From Salticus scenicus (lineage: Eukaryota > Arthropoda > Arachnida > Araneae > Salticidae): 64,000 nt of DNA. Of this stretch, positions 49,291 to 60,819 are shown in pieces (the first letter of the stretch is position 1; every line of letters starts with the position of its first letter). Both the position numbers and the translations under genes were made by a program. The notes beneath the pieces are model-generated. The model saw only the letters and a list, made by a program, of their open reading frames with translations. It did no database searches and was not told the origin of the DNA. Where the stretch lies: positions 207,159,513 through 207,223,512 of the forward strand of contig OZ005653.1 in the NCBI GenBank assembly GCA_963930645.1. The letters run 5' to 3'.

Positions 49291-52054
49291 AATAAATAAA
49301 TCATTAACTTCGAGTTCTATAGATATTTATTGATTTATTGATTTTTTTAAAGTGGGGAGACTGACTCATAAGTCATATATTATTCAAACTTTTTTTTTTT
49401 TTTTTTTTTAAACAAATGACATTGAATTTAATTATTTTTCTTATTTTACTTTAAAACTTTTTTTTTGATTTGTTATATTAGCTTTTTCTTCAACATATAG
49501 ATTAACAATAAAGAAAAAAAAAAGTAATATGCAAATAAAATTCTAATGAATAAACTAGGAAATTTGAATCCAAATAGACAGCAAGCGTTCTTTCTTATTG
49601 CTCTTTTTTTTTTTTTTTTTTTACGACTAATGTATTATTAGAAATTTTGTTATGTTTTTACCATTTTACTTTATTTTTATTTAATAATTATTGCAATCAT
49701 AGAATTTTTATCGTTTATGGGATAATTTATTATAACTGAATATTTCTTCTTTTGTAATACTCTTTAAACATGTTTTACTTGAATATGGAGCATTTAAAAT
49801 GATTATGAATAAAGCTTTGTATTTGATGCATCCTTTCTGTTCCATTCAAAATTTAAAAGATCATTAACAGTAATATTTTAACCATTATTCGAGCTGATTT
49901 ACTAAATAACCCCCCCCCCCCCCCAAATTTATGCATTAGAATGTTTAAACAACATCATTATTGTCTTTCTTTCTTTCTTTTTTTAAACTTTATTCTTATT
50001 CTTATTCTTCTTATTATTATTTAGATACTGAAAATTTTATCAATCTGCAACTTGCATAAATATACTTCTTTATGATTTTATGTGCACTTTGAAAATATAT
50101 ATATATATATATGTATTTCGAGAACATTCTTCTAAATAATAAAAATATTGTTAATAAAGTTAAATACACTAAGTGTTCAGGGAATATGTTACTTTAAATA
50201 ACTAAGAATTTATATAGACCAGCCTTTAAACTTTTATCATATTTTCTGTTTGCTCTTGAGGGTCTAAAATTGTAGTCTTTACTTAATTTTGAGAATTGTA
50301 AGAAATAATAATTGTTCTTTAGCACTAAACGTAAAAAATATACTAATTGCTACAGTTAATACTTTAATGATATATTATTCAGCATATTCCCCGCTCTTTG
50401 AAAAAAAAAAAAAAAAAAAAAAAAAAAGACGAACAAATCAAATTTTAATAATGTAATCAGTACTATCAAAACAATTAACCGCTCGAATAGCTGGAATTTC
50501 AGATCTCTGCTCTAGTAATTTACTTCATCTTTCCTTTTCATTGGATAATTCTGTTATTGGCGACCCTCAGTGTTTCTGCATCATTTGATGTCTTTTAGTT
50601 GTCGTCTTTGAAAATCAGCTAACAATGTTTTATATGTTGAACGTTTTTTTTTTTTTTTTTTTTTTTCCCCGTAAAACTCGAAGCCTTAGACAAATGTATT
50701 CTACATGCAGTTTGGATATACAGGAACTTAAATAAATGAAATAAATATTAAATTCTAAAATCGAAATTTCTTTTAAAAAGTTTTTCTGTAAATAAGGTGG
50801 TAACTGTATGGTAGGCGAATCGCAGTTAATAAAAACAATTAAAAACTTATAATATACGGCCATATTATACATACTGGCTAAGCATTTACTTATTATTATT
50901 ATTTTTTAAATAATGGTTTTCTCTCTCTCTCATTCTTTCTTTCTTTTTTTTTTTTTTTTTCTTTTCTCTGTAGACATTCGTATTCATATTACCAAGCCCT
51001 AAAATGCTTGAAAGTCATTATTAATATAAGAATAAGCAAATAAACGTAATAAAAAAGTCAGAATGATTTTTTTCTATCACATTGATTATACATAAGATGT
51101 CTATTTATTAATCATATTTATTAACACTATTTATTTTTCCCTTAACAGTATAGTTACAATTTCTAAAATACTAGCCAAATTCCTAGTTTGGTTATAATTT
51201 ACTATTATTTGCCATCCACTAGGGATAAAAAAAAATAACAATGTCTTTTACTCCTTACATTTTTTTTTTTCTGTAAAAATAACTGTTTATTTTTGTTTAT
51301 TTATAGTTTATCTCTAACCACATATTATATACGAGCATCAAAGAATTTATATTTTTACAAATGAGCCTGTAATTTGCAGTTTACATTTGTTTAAAGAAAA
51401 TAATAATAATAATAATAATAAAATGGAAATGGAAATGTATATTTTTATTTCCAGATACCAATCCAAATATTTTTAGCATCTATAAATGACTAGAGTTAGA
51501 ATAACTGGATTTTTCTTATAACTCGTATTCATGTTGTGATGATACTCATTTTTGTAAGAAGGATGCATCATGATCTGAATCCTGATTATATTAAAAATAG
51601 TTTTGGAAGTTAATTTACATTGCTTCACTTTATTTATTTTATTTATTTATTTATTGTGCTAATTTTTTTAAAAAAAATGTTTTATTCATTGTACGCAGAG
51701 AAACATTCAGATTATTTTATTCAGACAACTTTTACTTATTTGTATATAAAAGTAAAACATTCACTATGAAACAATACCAGATATATTTATCAATGAATCA
51801 TTTTATCACTTATCAATATTATGAACCATTCTATCATTTTTTAAACACAGGCACACAAAAATGAAGTGATCATTGCAAAAGATATATTTCCTATATATAT
51901 AATGTATAATTTTAAAAATTCCTAAAATCAAAACGTTTCATGGAGAAAAACTGTTATTCTCAATAAAATGTTTCGATTTTTTTACAACCAGAAATTTTTC
52001 CGTTATTTAAGAGTAACTTTACAAAATTTGTTACAGTGTATTAGTATCAACATA
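49291..52054. other. AT-rich spacer with homopolymers
   Basis: T tracts at 49390-49410, 49602-49622 and 50645-50666, a C tract at 49910-49924, an A tract at 50400-50427, and (AAT)n near 51400-51420. The minus-strand 80-codon frame at 50630-50872 runs into a T tract and is not convincing. Confidence 0.5.
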
Positions 52055-52350
52055 AATTTCGTGGCAAATCAAATCTTCACAAACTTGTTCAGTTTTAGTA
52101 AATTTTAAATATTGCTATACAATTGCATTAATATAGGTGAATAAAATAAATGAATAAAATAAAATATTTTGCTCGCGTTCATTTTTATAGCAAAATCAAA
52201 TCTTCAAAAAATTTGATGGCAAATCAAATCTTCAAAACATTGTTCTGATTTAGTAAATTTGTAATATTGATATACAGTTACTTCAATATAGGCTAATAAA
52301 ATAAAAAGACAAAATAAAATATCTTGCTCGAGTTTATTTTGAACTCATTT
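52055..52350 (+). repeat. Diverged two-copy tandem repeat, about 155 bp
   Basis: GGCAAATCAAATCTTCA begins copies at about 52063 and 52218. Each continues through a GTTC-GTTTAGTAAATTT-like block, AATATAGG-TAATAAAATAAA and AAATAT-TTGCTCG. Substitutions are frequent. Confidence 0.75.
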
Positions 52351-53210
52351 TACTCTACAATGAAAAACAATGTGAAATAAGGAAAATTAGCCAAATACTC
52401 TAAATGACAGATACTTAACCAATATCGAACAATAAGATTTTGATCATATCATTTCGGTATTGTCATTAATGTTATCAACAACTCATCAGACATATCTGAC
52501 AACACGTGATTTTCATCAACCATCATACATCTTGTTTAACAACAATCTATTGTTTTTGTGACATAATTTTGTCTGGAGGCAAATTGTGATTGAACATTGA
52601 TTTGACTTTGATCCTTATCGCTTAAAACCCACGCAAATATTATGTAATCCTTCAATCATTATACGAAAAAACCAATCGATTTTTAAAAGATCTTTAAAAG
52701 ATATTATGCACGCTTCAGTGAATTGGAAGCAGCATTACTCGTGATTAAATTACAAAATAACAGTGTTGTGCAATATTTTCAGGTGGAGTATGTTCGGATT
52801 AGCAAATGAACTCATCAGCATATGTAAAAAAAACTTATCAAAAAACTTATTTTTATAATCTTCATGTGTAAGCAAGTAAATCTCATAGTATAGGAATAAA
52901 GGACTTTAAAAGAGATGTAAGTATATACTTATTCAGGATATAAAATTCATTACGTAATATATATTTTTTTGATTTAATGTAAACAATTGATAATCTCGTA
53001 TAATAATTATTTTTTACTAACATGAAATTAACAAATAATAATAATAATAATAATTGACGATAAATAGATAAAATAGAATGTTGTAAGATTTAATGCATTA
53101 CCTTTGTAAACCCAAAATTACTTCATTTTCTACTCAGCATGTAGAATGTCAAATGGTACTATGTTTCCTTTATATTTTCATATATACGTTATATATACGA
53201 TATATATATA

Positions 53211-53248
<38 letters not shown>

Positions 53249-54178
53249 ATATTTCCTGTATATAAGTGGGTCTCTTTACAAAATATTCCCGAACAGGAAA
53301 TCAACAGCGAGAATTAGTGATTTTTGATACATATATAAATTAAATTATTACATTTTTTTTTTTTAACTTCGCATGCATTAAAAAAAAAGTATGCTGTGGA
53401 AATTTCAGAACTTTTTATTATATTATTTCATTTAAAAGCCGGTTAACATGCAAAAAAATTTAATCTACGCAGCTTCTCGCAATAAATATTTTACATATAT
53501 ACAATTTGACGCAATTTCAACGAATATAATATGAAATATATCCATAAGGTAAGTAATAAAGTGTGAGTAATAGCATCTTCACATGTCAGCTGATATACAT
53601 CCAAATAATTAAATAGGTGTTCATAATAGTTTTCTTATATATCACGTTTTATTTAGTTATATGTTATAGAAGTTAATTTGTTGTTTTTGTGTAAATTAGG
53701 GAAATCACAGCATAGCAGTGTCACTTTTGGTCGTTATACGCCAAAAACTGAAAGGCACCGATAATGAAGATTAAACTACATATAAATTTGTATTAAATTC
53801 CGTCTATTAGTTCGTATTCTACAGCTGCCTTAATTTTTTTTATTTATTTTTTATTTTTTTTTTTTTTTTTTTATACACAGACATTTTCTAAAAATCGTCA
53901 AATTGTGTTCAGTGCATATCAAACTGTATATATCCCTCGAAAACCTGAAATCGAATTTTTTTCTAAAACTTTTTTCTATGAATACAGAAGACATTAAAAG
54001 AGACTTATAATCATCATAGTCAGATCTAAATATATATACAACATTTTCGTAACATTTTAATCAACAGAAAAAGTATTATTTATTGAGATAAATATTTTCG
54101 AAAATATCATTAGAAGCATCCCAAAATTCACCAAACAGCACACATTGTACATTTTTAAAATCAACATCCTACCTTAAA
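52351..54178. other. AT-rich spacer, nothing recognised
   Basis: Contains (AAT)n near 53035-53053 and (TA)n at 53200-53243. The frame at 53093-53317 reads through the microsatellite. Confidence 0.5.
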
Positions 54179-54291
54179 ATCCAGTTATTTAATATTTGGA
54201 CCACCTCTAGGGGTGTGTCCCAGACCGTCGCCAATTGCCCATCTGCGCAGCATTAGTGCGACGTTAAACCCATCCATCCAGTTATTTAATA
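54179..54291 (+). mobile_element. 5-prime-truncated LINE tail with 16-bp target duplication
   Basis: An 81-bp insert (54195-54275) starts TTTGGACCACCTCTAGGGG, contains CATCTGCGCAGCATTAGTGC and GACGTTAAACC, and ends in the short tail repeat CCATCCATCC. It is flanked by identical copies of ATCCAGTTATTTAATA at 54179-54194 and 54276-54291; the right copy begins within the tail. A GC-rich fragment with a simple repeat tail and a perfect target duplication is the signature of a severely truncated non-LTR retrotransposon insertion. The clade (Jockey, CR1, I or similar) cannot be told from 81 bp. A decayed relative is at 18291-18356. Confidence 0.75.
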
Positions 54292-54439
54292 ATGAAAAAA
54301 AACATAACACATAAATTCCATTATTCTTTCAAAAATACATTTTGTTATCAAACTGATTAAGCTTTTATACATATTTGACAATTTTATACATATATGTGTA
54401 AAGATGTAATGTTTCATTATTTATTTTTCCTTATATAAA

Positions 54440-54930
54440 ATCCTCGTTGATTACGCATCTCTCGATCATGCATAAATTCACCCCTCTCGTAAACAGTTTA
54501 TTGGAGCAACGGTTATAATATCATTTTTCTTTTCAACACCACTGGAAATTCATTGGAAATTAAAACTTCTGTCATATTTACTATCGAGCAGGCGCTTCAA
54601 ATATGCCACAGAAATTTCGAAATTGTCATTTGGTATCCATTTTAACCGAAGACTGACCACAACGCCCCTCCCCCCCCCCCTTTCTCTGCAAAGCGCAAAA
54701 GGGGTTAGGGCTAATAGACCGTACAGTTCATGTAATTGAAACTCGGTTAAACATGGTGTGAACGCGATGGCCTGCTGTATATCGCTGCATTTCGCGCTCG
54801 ATTTCGTTCACACTGGACTCTGCGATTAGAGGAATATACCTAAACTGGCGAAATCGTGGCCTGATAAGCAGTTAGGCTCCGTAGCGGATGCTTATGAAAG
54901 GCCCTGTCCCTCATTTAGTAGAACTCCCAA
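54440..54930. promoter_or_regulatory. GC/CpG-richer island, candidate regulatory region
   Basis: Mixed composition with CpG-containing stretches such as GAACGCGATGGCCTGCTG, TTTCGCGCTCGATTTCG and GGCTCCGTAGCGGATGC. A GATA-type CTGATAAGC (about 54859) and a forkhead-type GTAAACAGTTTATT (about 54491) are visible. No open frame of note. Regulatory role inferred only. Confidence 0.35.
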
Positions 54931-56129
54931 TAAATGATGCATATTATAATCTGAAATTTATTAAATATTGTCACTATAATATATGAGTGTTTAGTAATGA
55001 AGAATATTTGCATTTTGGCCTATAGCGAAGGGGATATTATACAGCAGAGCTGACCAAGAAGTTTAAAACAGCTGCTATTTAAACTTGTTAAATTATGATA
55101 AAGTAGGTAATAGCGTTATGCGTCGAATTTCTGGTTAATTCATGCAGCAAATATGCTTGCATATTTCTTTGAGAGTAATAATAAATGTAAATAACAATTT
55201 TCTGTATAAAACAAAATTAAGTTTTTTTTTATATCGGAAATGCTGTTATTTTACACTTTTCATTTCTTTCTTTCTTCTCTCTCTCTCTCTCTCTCTGGGG
55301 AGAATTCCAATAGTTTTTTAAAACTTTAATTTTTTTTAACCGATAAAAAAAATGTATTAATGTGTCTCTGTTAATGTGGGCAGTTATTTCCGTTAAATTT
55401 GTAAATGTACAAATTATAAAATTTATTGTTGGCTTAGCTTTGTACAGAAAACTCCCTTCATGTTTGAGAAAGAAGAACGTTTTTAAGCACCTTTAACAAA
55501 GTAAAAAAAAAAAAAAAAAAAAAGAAAAGAAAAAGAAAGAAAGAAAGAAAAGAAAGAAAGTATTTAAGCAGTATTTTCTCAGAGAGTGCGCTTTTATTAT
55601 AATTATTTTAAAAACGAAAAATTGGAAAAAAGAATTTATATCTTTCATAAGATTGAAAAAAATGCAATTATATTTAAGTGTTTGCATGTTTTATGTATAT
55701 TGTTAAAACGCATATGCTGATAATATTAAAATAATCCTTTGTCATCCTTCAATAAAATGTAATCATGCCATCATAAACAATTATATTATAAAAATATTGT
55801 ACAATACAAATTAACACAGTTTATACAATAAGTGAAAACACAGTTAAAAATATTAAAATACATATGCAGTAAAACGCATAACATAAATAAACGTTTCGAT
55901 TTTTTTTATCCCTCCTTATTAATAATAACATAAATAATAAATTTCAAACAACTGAACAAGGACAAATAATTATTAATTTTCGACTTCTTTTAATTTTATA
56001 TCGAAACATAACTCGAGTGCTTTCTTTTCATCTAATTTCCAACATTATCTAGACAAAATATTTGCTTAGCTGGTCATTTTCTAGGAAGTAAAAACTAGAA
56101 GAAATCATACCAATATTTTGTAACAGGTG
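54931..56129. other. AT-rich spacer, nothing recognised
   Basis: Contains (TC)n at 55278-55297 and an A tract running into GAAA repeats at 55503-55560. The minus-strand frame at 55493-55687 is low complexity. Confidence 0.5.
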
Positions 56130-56640
56130 CGAGGGAATTACTGGCCACCTTTAAAAAAAATCACATAAGTTTATTCGTAACCAATACCGCAGCCTTGCTC
56201 TGTCTGGAACTTTAAACTTGGCGAATGTAAAAGTAAATGCCAAAAGCAATTTAATTTTTCGCTCCAGCTTTGGACGATAGTTACCATCGTGATGTAGCTC
56301 GCAAAGTCACAAAGGTTTAGAGACTTGTGTCCCGGTACTGTTCCCCCACTTCATCGTTAACATTTATTAAAGTTTTGATAGATTATGGTCACGTTTTTTG
56401 GAAAATATTCCTGTTTGTTAAATAAACTCGTAAGGGAACAAAATGTGCCTCTGAGTTTTGTTTCGAGCCTGGGCCTTTAAATTTAATTTGACAAATTAAG
56501 TTTTAATATTTTTTTTTCTTTTCAGCCATCGTCAACGATAAAAACATTCTCTATACCCCAGCCAATTTATCTCCGTCATAGAGAAGTCATTGTGGAAGTG
56601 CAGTATGTTCAGCAGATACAGCACATGCTTCGATTTAAAT
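56130..56640. promoter_or_regulatory. GC-richer island with a possible splice acceptor
   Basis: Mixed composition with CpG and few homopolymers. At 56507-56525 a strong pyrimidine run ends TTTTCTTTTCAG, which has the form of a splice acceptor, followed by CCATCGTCAACGATAAAAAC. One frame after it stays open for about 17 codons and stops at a TAG near 56579. This could be a non-coding or terminal exon, or chance; I cannot see a matching donor or upstream exon. Confidence 0.3.
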
Positions 56641-57671
56641 CACCCTTTAAAAAGAAAAAAATTCTAGAATGATAAATGGAATATTTTGAAACAATAATTT
56701 TAACTTGTTCGAAAACAGGTAAATAATCGGTCTCTATGGCATGATGGACAATTTTTGATCATAATATCTCGGTTTTTAGAATATCTTTTATATTCAAGAA
56801 CGTGTGTATGAAATGAATGACTGGTTTCATCAATATAAATAGAGTTACATGATTTACACAATATATTATAAACAACCGAGGGGGTATAATAGGTTTTAAG
56901 TTAGATAAAAGTTACGGATTTCAAGTTGTGGTTTGAAGACCACTGATACATTAACAGTATGTAAACTTTTTGCAGTAGGTTCAGATATTTTCTTAAAATA
57001 TGGGATTTACCATTAATGTTAATACTGGTAAAAAGACCCTCCCCGCCCAAATAAAAAAGAAAATAAAAAGCACAAGTATAAAGGAAAAATAAAAATAAAG
57101 ATTTGAAACGTTTATTTATATGTCCTGTATTTTACCCTATATGTATTTTAATAATTTAATACACCGTTAAAAATGATTGTTTCGCTTTAAAAAAACGTGC
57201 AAATTAGCTGCAAACAACAGTTTAAGAAATTTGGGGCTCTGTGTTTCATCATTTTAGTACTGCTGTTTGAATAGTAATATTCAAACAACAATAACTTATA
57301 CAACATAGAAAAACAGATTAGTTTACATAGGTTTCTTTTTTCTTTGCATACTTCATTTACAAATATGAAAATAAAATTTTCTGTTCTTAAATTTGAAGAA
57401 GGATTTAACGTAATGTGGAAGTTAAAATTATATGTTCGGTTTTTATCACCTTCAATTCTTTTTACTTTACATGGTAATCGATAAATTTTAACCGAATTAA
57501 ATAGAAAACAAATGTAGCTTAAATGCAATAAAAATGACCATGTTAACACGTAACAATAGATAAATATTTACCTTTAACTTCAAAACGTTCCTTAAATATA
57601 TATGTGTATGTATTTGAAATAAATCAAAATAAAAGTACACAAACATCAAACCGTCTCAATTATATATATTA
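56641..57671. other. AT-rich spacer, nothing recognised
   Basis: The 120-codon minus-strand frame 57187-57549 is rich in L, F, N and C and resembles no family I know; its composition follows the local base composition. A (TA)n precedes the hairpin at 57660. Confidence 0.45.
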
Positions 57672-57989
57672 AAAGCAAAAACTGTTTTATTTAAGAGACA
57701 AAAAAATTTAAGTTAAAATACATTTAAAAACAAAAAATACATATAAAAACAATTAAAAGCTAGACGTTTCAAAACTGGCTCCTGAAGAACTGGCTCCTCA
57801 ATATTCAGTACTCCTTTAAATTCCTTGAGTATTCATGTAATGTTTGCATATTGTGTTGTAATTACTGATGAGGAAACCCGGACGGGTTTTGAAACGTCTA
57901 AATTTTAATTGTTTTTATATGTATTTTTTGTTTTTAAATGTATTTTAACTTAATTTGTTTTGTCTCTTAAATAAAACAGTTTTTGCTTT
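57672..57989 (+). repeat. Long hairpin with hammerhead-like half-core
   Basis: Arms 57672-57775 and 57886-57989 are inverse copies with about five mismatches in 104 bp. At the base of the right arm the plus strand reads CTGATGA (57865-57871), a strong stem AAACCCG-ga-CGGGTTT, then GAAAC (57891-57895) and GTCTA. This is the conserved strand of a hammerhead ribozyme (CUGANGA, helix II, GAAA). The left arm's TAGACGTTT can pair as helix III and offers a GUU cleavage triplet. A good helix I is not visible, so catalysis is unproven. Hammerheads of this kind are known from Penelope-like retroelements. Confidence 0.6.
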
Positions 57990-58224
57990 CAAAATAAAAG
58001 TAGTTTTCTTTACTAAATGAGAACAAAATTGAAGTAAAATCTCATTTATTATAAATTGTTTCTACCAGTAATTGAGGCTTTTTTTAATATCCGAAATTTA
58101 CATTGCTTCATTCATTATTTCAAATTCGTATTACATCAGAGAGATTTTAAGGAATATTGCGGAATATTGCAATCTGATTGGCTTTAAAAATTCTTAAAAA
58201 GCATAAATTTTACAATTTTAACTA
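57990..58224. other. AT-rich spacer
   Basis: Nothing recognised beyond a short GGAATATTGC duplication at 58152-58171. Confidence 0.5.
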
Positions 58225-58539
58225 CACCGCTCTGCAAAAAAAAAAAATAGATCTAATACCATTCTTGCTGATTTTTATGTAATATGACCTCCTGAATGTG
58301 AATATTACTCCCATTTTGCCCAGTTGCCCACCGTTTTCTAGATACACCCCTTCCTCAATTTCTTTCCCTGTTCGATAATTTTGTGACCATGAATTTGATT
58401 TGAAGAATAAAAAATAATTAATTTAACACCTAAAAATAAAAACATATAAAGTTTAAAAAATAACATTAATAACAGATTAAAAAAATATAAGATATGTAAT
58501 GCATAATTTCAGTGGCAAATCCTCCCCCCCCCCCAAAAA

Positions 58540-58900
58540 AAAAAAAAAAAAAAAAAAATGTATATATGTATATATATACTAGTATCGCCCAGTGGTCGAA
58601 ACTCGACCTTTTTTTTTTTTTTTTTTTGCAAAGCGAGGCAAAGCAAAGTTATTGCCTTGTCCTAAACGGAATGCAATTGCAACACAGCTGCGGCAATTGT
58701 TTGCCGATATTCACTCTAACTGAATCAGCAGAGTTTTACTTAATATAACTATTTCTCTCTGTAGATGCCTTTCCTGAAATGAGAGAAAATCGCAACGTGA
58801 AAACGCCTCTTGTTGTGTGATACAGCCCAGAAGCTAATAGGTACCATGTAAAACCAAGACCCAACCAAGTATCAAATTCTGTTAAATTAATTCGATTGGT
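58540..58900. other. Homopolymers and mixed sequence inside the family D pair
   Basis: A C tract and A tract at 58524-58558 are followed by TATATACTAGTATCGCCCAG and a T tract at 58608-58627. 58628-58860 has mixed composition with no recognisable product; the 78-codon frame at 58512-58748 reads through the homopolymers. Confidence 0.35.
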
Positions 58901-58929
58901 TCAATAAAGTACAGTGTTTGGAAAAAAAA

Positions 58930-59370
58930 AAGATATATTTTAAAAAATGGTCGAATTGAGTTCGGGAAATTTCAAAACGTGTAACTTTATCGAAAACCGA
59001 AAATGTAAAACTTTTCTGAATCATATATTTTCTACATATATATGCAGAGGAAAGAATAATAAATCCACTTTTTAAAAAATAAAAATAAGTAGTTAATTTC
59101 ACTTAATTAAAATGCAAGGAAATCTCAAAACGTTTAAATTCATCGAAAACCGGAAGTCAAAAGTTTTTATGTATCTTCTACTTGCTTCTTCTACCAACAA
59201 AAGCTAGCAATAAAGACACTTTTTAAAAAAATAAGTAGCCAATTTCAGTTAATTGAAAAGTAAAGAATGCTCAAAACATGTAAATTCAGCAAAAAACGGA
59301 AATCGGAATTTTTTCCTTATCGTCTACTTATACATGCAGCAGTTAGAACCAAATCCATTTTCCTTTTATT
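58930..59370 (+). repeat. Diverged tandem array, about 150-bp unit, 3 copies
   Basis: The marker TTCAAAACGTGTAA/CTCAAAACGTTTAA with following ATCGAAAACCG occurs at 58971, 59124 and 59270 (spacing 153 and 146 bp). Each unit ends with a TCTAC-TATATGCAG-like block and a CACTTTTTAAAA-ATAAGTAG block. Confidence 0.75.
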
Positions 59371-59564
59371 TAGTATAATAGTTGAATATTTATTGTTTAA
59401 ATATCACCCTTTGAAATGAAATGTTTATGTTTACATTCGAAACTGGAAGTTTGCCATTTTTTTTTTTTTTTCTGGAATTCTGTGATTTTAAATTAAAATT
59501 TTATCAATTTTACAGAAAAAATAACTCAATCAAACACATGTAGACAGTAACTTATATATAACTA

Positions 59565-59759
59565 TCCGCGTTTGTAATGATCGATAGATGGCGCTCTCTG
59601 AACACTGTAGTTGTTAGTAAATATAACAGCCACGTGTAATTATTATTCTTTCACCGCCATTTCATCATGGAAAGTCGATTGCATAATATGAGGATATGCA
59701 GTTGTGTGATAATTTCACCTTTGCCCACCAGAGGGCGAGCATTTCATTACAATCGCGGA
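59565..59759. mobile_element. 195-bp MITE with TCCGCG termini
   Basis: The ends are TCCGCGTTTGTAATGA and, inverted, TCCGCGATTGTAATGA, flanked by TA (59563-59564 and 59760-59761). It holds no coding sequence. It is nested inside the family D pair. It contains AGATGGCGCTCTCT near the left arm and CCACCAGAGGGCGAG near the right arm. Confidence 0.7.
59724..59738 (+). promoter_or_regulatory. CTCF-like motif inside the MITE
   Basis: CCCACCAGAGGGCGA agrees with the core CTCF consensus (CCACYAGRKGGCG). A second GATGGCGC-type site lies at 59586-59594. Sites carried by a MITE could be spread by transposition; binding is not shown. Confidence 0.35.
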
Positions 59760-60435
59760 TACCCAAATATCGGAATTAATATCTGCAGATAATTTCCGTT
59801 ATTTTTAAATAATTTTTTACAAAAAATCCAATGGAGGATTAACATAGAAAATCTTTTTCATAACTCCATGGACAGACAGTGACGTCATCACTTCGCTTGC
59901 GTATAGTGATGCTACATTATACAAATTACTGTGTCTATGGTTTTATTTGAGCTTTATGAAATTGCCAGATTTAACAACTTTCTACTTTTAGGTATTTTTT
60001 AATGTAAAGGAATACGTGTATAAAAGGGAAAAATGAGGGAAAATGCATAAAAAATAAATGTATTTTTAAATACCTTCTGGACATCGTAAGAAAATAATAT
60101 TTGTATTCGCACCTTCCGGCTAACCATACCTTTCGAATGATACCATTTTCAACCCTCTACTCCCATAATTAATATGTTAAAAAGGGACAACAAATTTTAT
60201 GCTTGCCTATTAATATATAGATATATATATCCCTTGTCGCAAATGTCCATGTTTTATAATTTTCCAACTCTGTAGCCCCTCAGAAGATATTTAACGGTTA
60301 AAATAATCTTCTCCCCTCCTAAAAATCAAATTTATAGCCATAAAATCACCGAAAAATGATAAAAATATGGAGGAGGTCATTTTACAAAAGAATATACAGA
60401 AATGGTGTCAGAGGCAATTTTTATGCCGAGCAGTG

Positions 60436-60819
60436 TTATCTGTATCGTCAATGTCTACCATATTTATTGCGGTATTTCTAGCTTGAGAATAAATAACGTT
60501 ATTCCTCTGTCAGCACGAGTACAAGTATGTACATCTTTTTAATATTTTGTTTTAGTTTTTCTCTTAATGTTTCACTGATTTTCGAAGCATTGTTTGATTT
60601 CTTCGATGTAATTTTCATATCGGTTATTTTTTCTTAATAAATTTTACTTCAAAATGCATAAATAACATAAAATAAAACTCTTTAAGATTTAAACAACATA
60701 TGCAGGTTTGAAAAAAAAAAAAAAAAAAAAAAAAAAAAGAATTCTAACTAAGTATTTGAAAATGTCATGTGAGCTGAATTTATACCTCTATCGACTCGAT
60801 TTACTTTTAATTAATCTGA
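60436..60819. other. AT-rich spacer
   Basis: Contains an A tract at 60709-60738 and nothing else recognised. Confidence 0.5.

Larger units (their letters stand above)
58225..60435. mobile_element. Inverted family D ends flanking 2.2 kb
   Basis: The left end (CACCGCTCTGCAA after TA) and its following ~200 bp, including ATGACCTCCTGAATGTGAAT and CCACCGTTTTCTAG, match the MITE at 41056. The right end at 60435, read inward, is CACTGCTCGGCATAAAAATT and matches that MITE for about 230 bp, including AAATATCTTCTGAGG. Either this is one larger element carrying unrelated sequence between family D ends, or two separate copies in opposite orientation. The interior holds a tandem array and another small MITE, and no transposase is recognisable. 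Confidence 0.55.

Noticed and set aside
57187..57549. 120-codon minus-strand open frame
   Set aside because: Composition follows the local AT-rich sequence, there is no domain pattern, and no splice or promoter context could be seen.
57865..57900. Complete, active hammerhead ribozyme
   Set aside because: Core strand and helices II and III are plausible, but I could not find a convincing helix I, so I only report a hammerhead-like half-core.
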